A stretch of 64,000 bases of DNA, taken from assembly GCF_003003055.1 (NCBI RefSeq), contig NZ_PVTV01000012.1, positions 248,001-312,000 on the forward strand, given 5' to 3'. This DNA is from Jezberella montanilacus. Lineage in GTDB: Bacteria; Pseudomonadota; Gammaproteobacteria; Burkholderiales; Burkholderiaceae_B. The notes under the pieces are model-generated. The model saw only the letters and a list, made by a program, of their open reading frames with translations. It did not search any database and was not told where the DNA came from. Positions within the stretch are counted from its first letter, which is position 1. The number at the start of each line of letters is the position of its first letter. Below are positions 62,448 through 64,000 of the stretch, piece after piece. The position numbers were made by a program, and so were the translations under genes.

Positions 62448-64000
62448 ATGTCCTATTATCACCTGAGATACACTAGATCATTTGATTGGGTTAGCGTGAT
62501 GAGCGTGTTTGCTAAGGCAAATCAGTCGTGGTTTTCGTTTTTAAAGGAGCTCTGGCCACACATTGAATTGCGTCGGAGACAGCAGCTCGGCTTCGTATTT
62601 GTTCTGATGGTTGTTGCTTCATTTTCAGAGATGCTGACCATTGGAGCACTCGTGCCTTTTCTTGGGGTATTGCTTGCACCAGAGAAACTACTAGAAAATG
62701 AAGTCGTGAGGTTCGTTTGCAATGCTTTATCTTTGTCTGCATCTGGCGAGCTGTTGTTTCCTATCACTGCCGTATTTGTTTTCTTTGTCCTGTTTGCTGG
62801 CGTTGTCAGAGTGCTACTTTTGTGGTTACAAATCAGAATTAGTTATGCCATTGGGGCAGACCTTAGTTTAAGCATCTATCGTCTTACACTTTATCAACCG
62901 TACGCTGTGCACTTAGGGCGAAATAGCAGCGAGCTGATCGCCTCGATTTCAAATAAAGCCGACGTGATTGTTAACAACGCAATTCTGCCGATGATGGTAC
63001 TTGCGAGCTCCGGGCTCATAGCATTGGTCATCATTTCAACTTTGATTGCGCTTGCGCCAGCCGTAGCTATTCTTAGTTTTTTGGGATTTGGCCTGATTTA
63101 CGGTTTAGTTGCATTCTTTACTAAGTCAATTCTGCAAGAAAATGGGAAGATCGTTAATCGCGAGTCTGTTCTTGTAATTAAGGCCTTGCAAGAAGGTTTG
63201 GGCGGGATTAGGGATGTCCTGATAGATGGTGCTCAGGAAGTTTACTGTGATGTATACAAACAAGCAGATAATCCTTTGCGTCGGGCAAAAGCCAATATTC
63301 AAGTGATCGCAAACAGTCCTCGTTTTGTAATTGAGGCATTGGGGATGGTGCTTGTTGCTATCCTCGCCTACGGGCTCTCTCGCCGTGCCGAGGGTTTGTC
63401 GAACGCAATCCCATTGTTAGGGGCCCTAGCACTCGGTGCTCAGCGGTTACTGCCAATCTTGCAACAGTCCTTTCAGACTTGGTCTGGCGTTACAGGGTCT
63501 CAAGTGACTTTGTCAGAGGCCCTTGGTTTACTGACTCAACCTAAGCCGGATCATGCGGACAAACCCAACGGTTCGTTGTTGCCGTTCAAACACGCTATAC
63601 ATTTAAATGGGATGAGCTTCTCTTACACAGGTGCCGATCGGTACGCGCTTTGTGACCTTAATTTAATCATCCCTAAAGGCGGTAGGATTGGTTTTATTGG
63701 CACTACTGGTAGCGGTAAAAGCACGCTCTTAGACATAGTTATGGGATTGCTAACTCCCACCTCTGGGAGTTTGCTGGTCGACGGCGTCAGCGTGACCGAG
63801 GCCAATCATCGCGAATGGCAAAAGCATATTGCGCACGTGCCACAGGCTATTTTTCTAGCTGATTCAACGATTGCTGAAAACATCGCTTTCGGTGTCCCGC
63901 GTGATCAAATTGATGAAAGTCGGGTCATCCATGCGGCAGAGCTTGCTCAGTTAGCTGAAACCATAGAAAAATTGCCACAAGGTTTAAAGACAGTAGTAGG
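62448..64000 (+). CDS. PglK-like ABC transporter, copy 2, cut by the window end
   Basis: The reading frame is open from 62448 to the last base (about 517 codons). A membrane domain of about six helices (residues about 40-330) precedes an ABC domain: Walker A GTTGSGKST lies near 63699-63725 and PQAIFLADSTIAENIAFGVP matches the Q-loop of the first copy at 23365-25188. Signature and Walker B lie beyond the window. ATG 62448 has an AAGGGA ribosome site nine bases upstream and is preferred; ATG 62499 is a shorter alternative. Probably a second lipid-linked oligosaccharide flippase. Confidence 0.85.
   Translation, partial: MSYYHLRYTRSFDWVSVMSVFAKANQSWFSFLKELWPHIELRRRQQLGFVFVLMVVASFSEMLTIGALVPFLGVLLAPEKLLENEVVRFVCNALSLSASGELLFPITAVFVFFVLFAGVVRVLLLWLQIRISYAIGADLSLSIYRLTLYQPYAVHLGRNSSELIASISNKADVIVNNAILPMMVLASSGLIALVIISTLIALAPAVAILSFLGFGLIYGLVAFFTKSILQENGKIVNRESVLVIKALQEGLGGIRDVLIDGAQEVYCDVYKQADNPLRRAKANIQVIANSPRFVIEALGMVLVAILAYGLSRRAEGLSNAIPLLGALALGAQRLLPILQQSFQTWSGVTGSQVTLSEALGLLTQPKPDHADKPNGSLLPFKHAIHLNGMSFSYTGADRYALCDLNLIIPKGGRIGFIGTTGSGKSTLLDIVMGLLTPTSGSLLVDGVSVTEANHREWQKHIAHVPQAIFLADSTIAENIAFGVPRDQIDESRVIHAAELAQLAETIEKLPQGLKTVV

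Noticed and set aside
1-64000. CRISPR arrays, tRNA or rRNA genes, transposases or phage genes
   Set aside because: No regularly spaced short repeats, cloverleaf-like sequences, transposase motifs or phage-type genes were seen; the window is filled by glycan genes.

Overview
The window is one continuous surface-polysaccharide (O-antigen / exopolysaccharide / capsule type) locus from a Gram-negative bacterium. Gene types (Wzm/Wzt, WbpM-like, WbpV-like, FnlA/FnlC-like, Ugd, RfbA/RfbC, HddA/GmhA) and a roughly balanced base composition suggest a Proteobacterium, most likely a betaproteobacterium of Burkholderiales type. That placement is inference from gene content; no rRNA, tRNA or housekeeping gene is present to confirm it. 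About 54 protein genes fill nearly the whole window. No gene-free stretch exceeds 300 bases. I saw no tRNA, rRNA, CRISPR array or intact insertion sequence.

Layout. (1) 2-8514, plus strand: an ABC O-antigen exporter (Wzm partial, Wzt with C-terminal glycan-binding domain), a methyltransferase with a predicted coiled coil, a 1223-residue GT4-GT9-GT4 fusion and a GT-C-like membrane protein. (2) 8576-13991, plus: UDP-glucuronate and UDP-xylose synthesis, a GtrB/GtrA pair, a small unknown membrane protein and an OafA-type acyltransferase. (3) 13988-17567, minus: a Wzy/ligase-type membrane protein with an extra C-terminal domain, RfbC and RfbA. (4) 17750-42914, plus: a very long, tightly packed run. 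It holds a YdcF-like protein, a WecA-like phosphoglycosyltransferase, GDP-fucose synthase, a PglK-like ABC flippase, an AsnB-like amidotransferase, about a dozen glycosyltransferases of several folds, a second Wzy-like protein and a WbpV-like reductase. (5) 42907-50767, minus: WbpM-like dehydratase, a PglC/WcaJ-type initiating transferase, a three-enzyme UDP-6-deoxy-L-HexNAc pathway, a WbuB-like GT4 and a GT2. (6) 50895-55368, plus: a GDP-heptose operon including a nucleotidyltransferase-phosphatase-P-loop fusion. (7) 55419-62313: an AT-richer block with a GT-C-like protein on plus and six minus-strand genes (GT11 fucosyltransferase, three methyltransferases, two orphan transferases). (8) 62448-64000: a second PglK-like ABC transporter cut by the window end.

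How it works together. Precursors that the genes can make or contribute to are UDP-GlcA, UDP-Xyl, dTDP-6-deoxyhexose (RfbA and RfbC only), GDP-L-fucose (last step only), UDP-D-QuiNAc (WbpM plus WbpV-like), a UDP-6-deoxy-L-HexNAc (L-QuiNAc or L-FucNAc) and GDP-D-glycero-D-manno-heptose. Assembly machinery is redundant: one Wzm/Wzt system, two PglK-like ABC transporters, two Wzy-like proteins and two initiating phosphoglycosyltransferases of unrelated folds, with no recognisable Wzx. I infer that at least two glycans are built here.

The most unusual items are the HddC-GmhB-kinase-like fusion (51869-53773), the GT4-GT9-GT4 fusion (3128-6799), a poorly characterised pair of GT-B-like paralogues (28090-29349 and 30652-32007), three interspersed copies of a GT-A-like gene, and a Cys-rich signature shared by the two GT9 domains.
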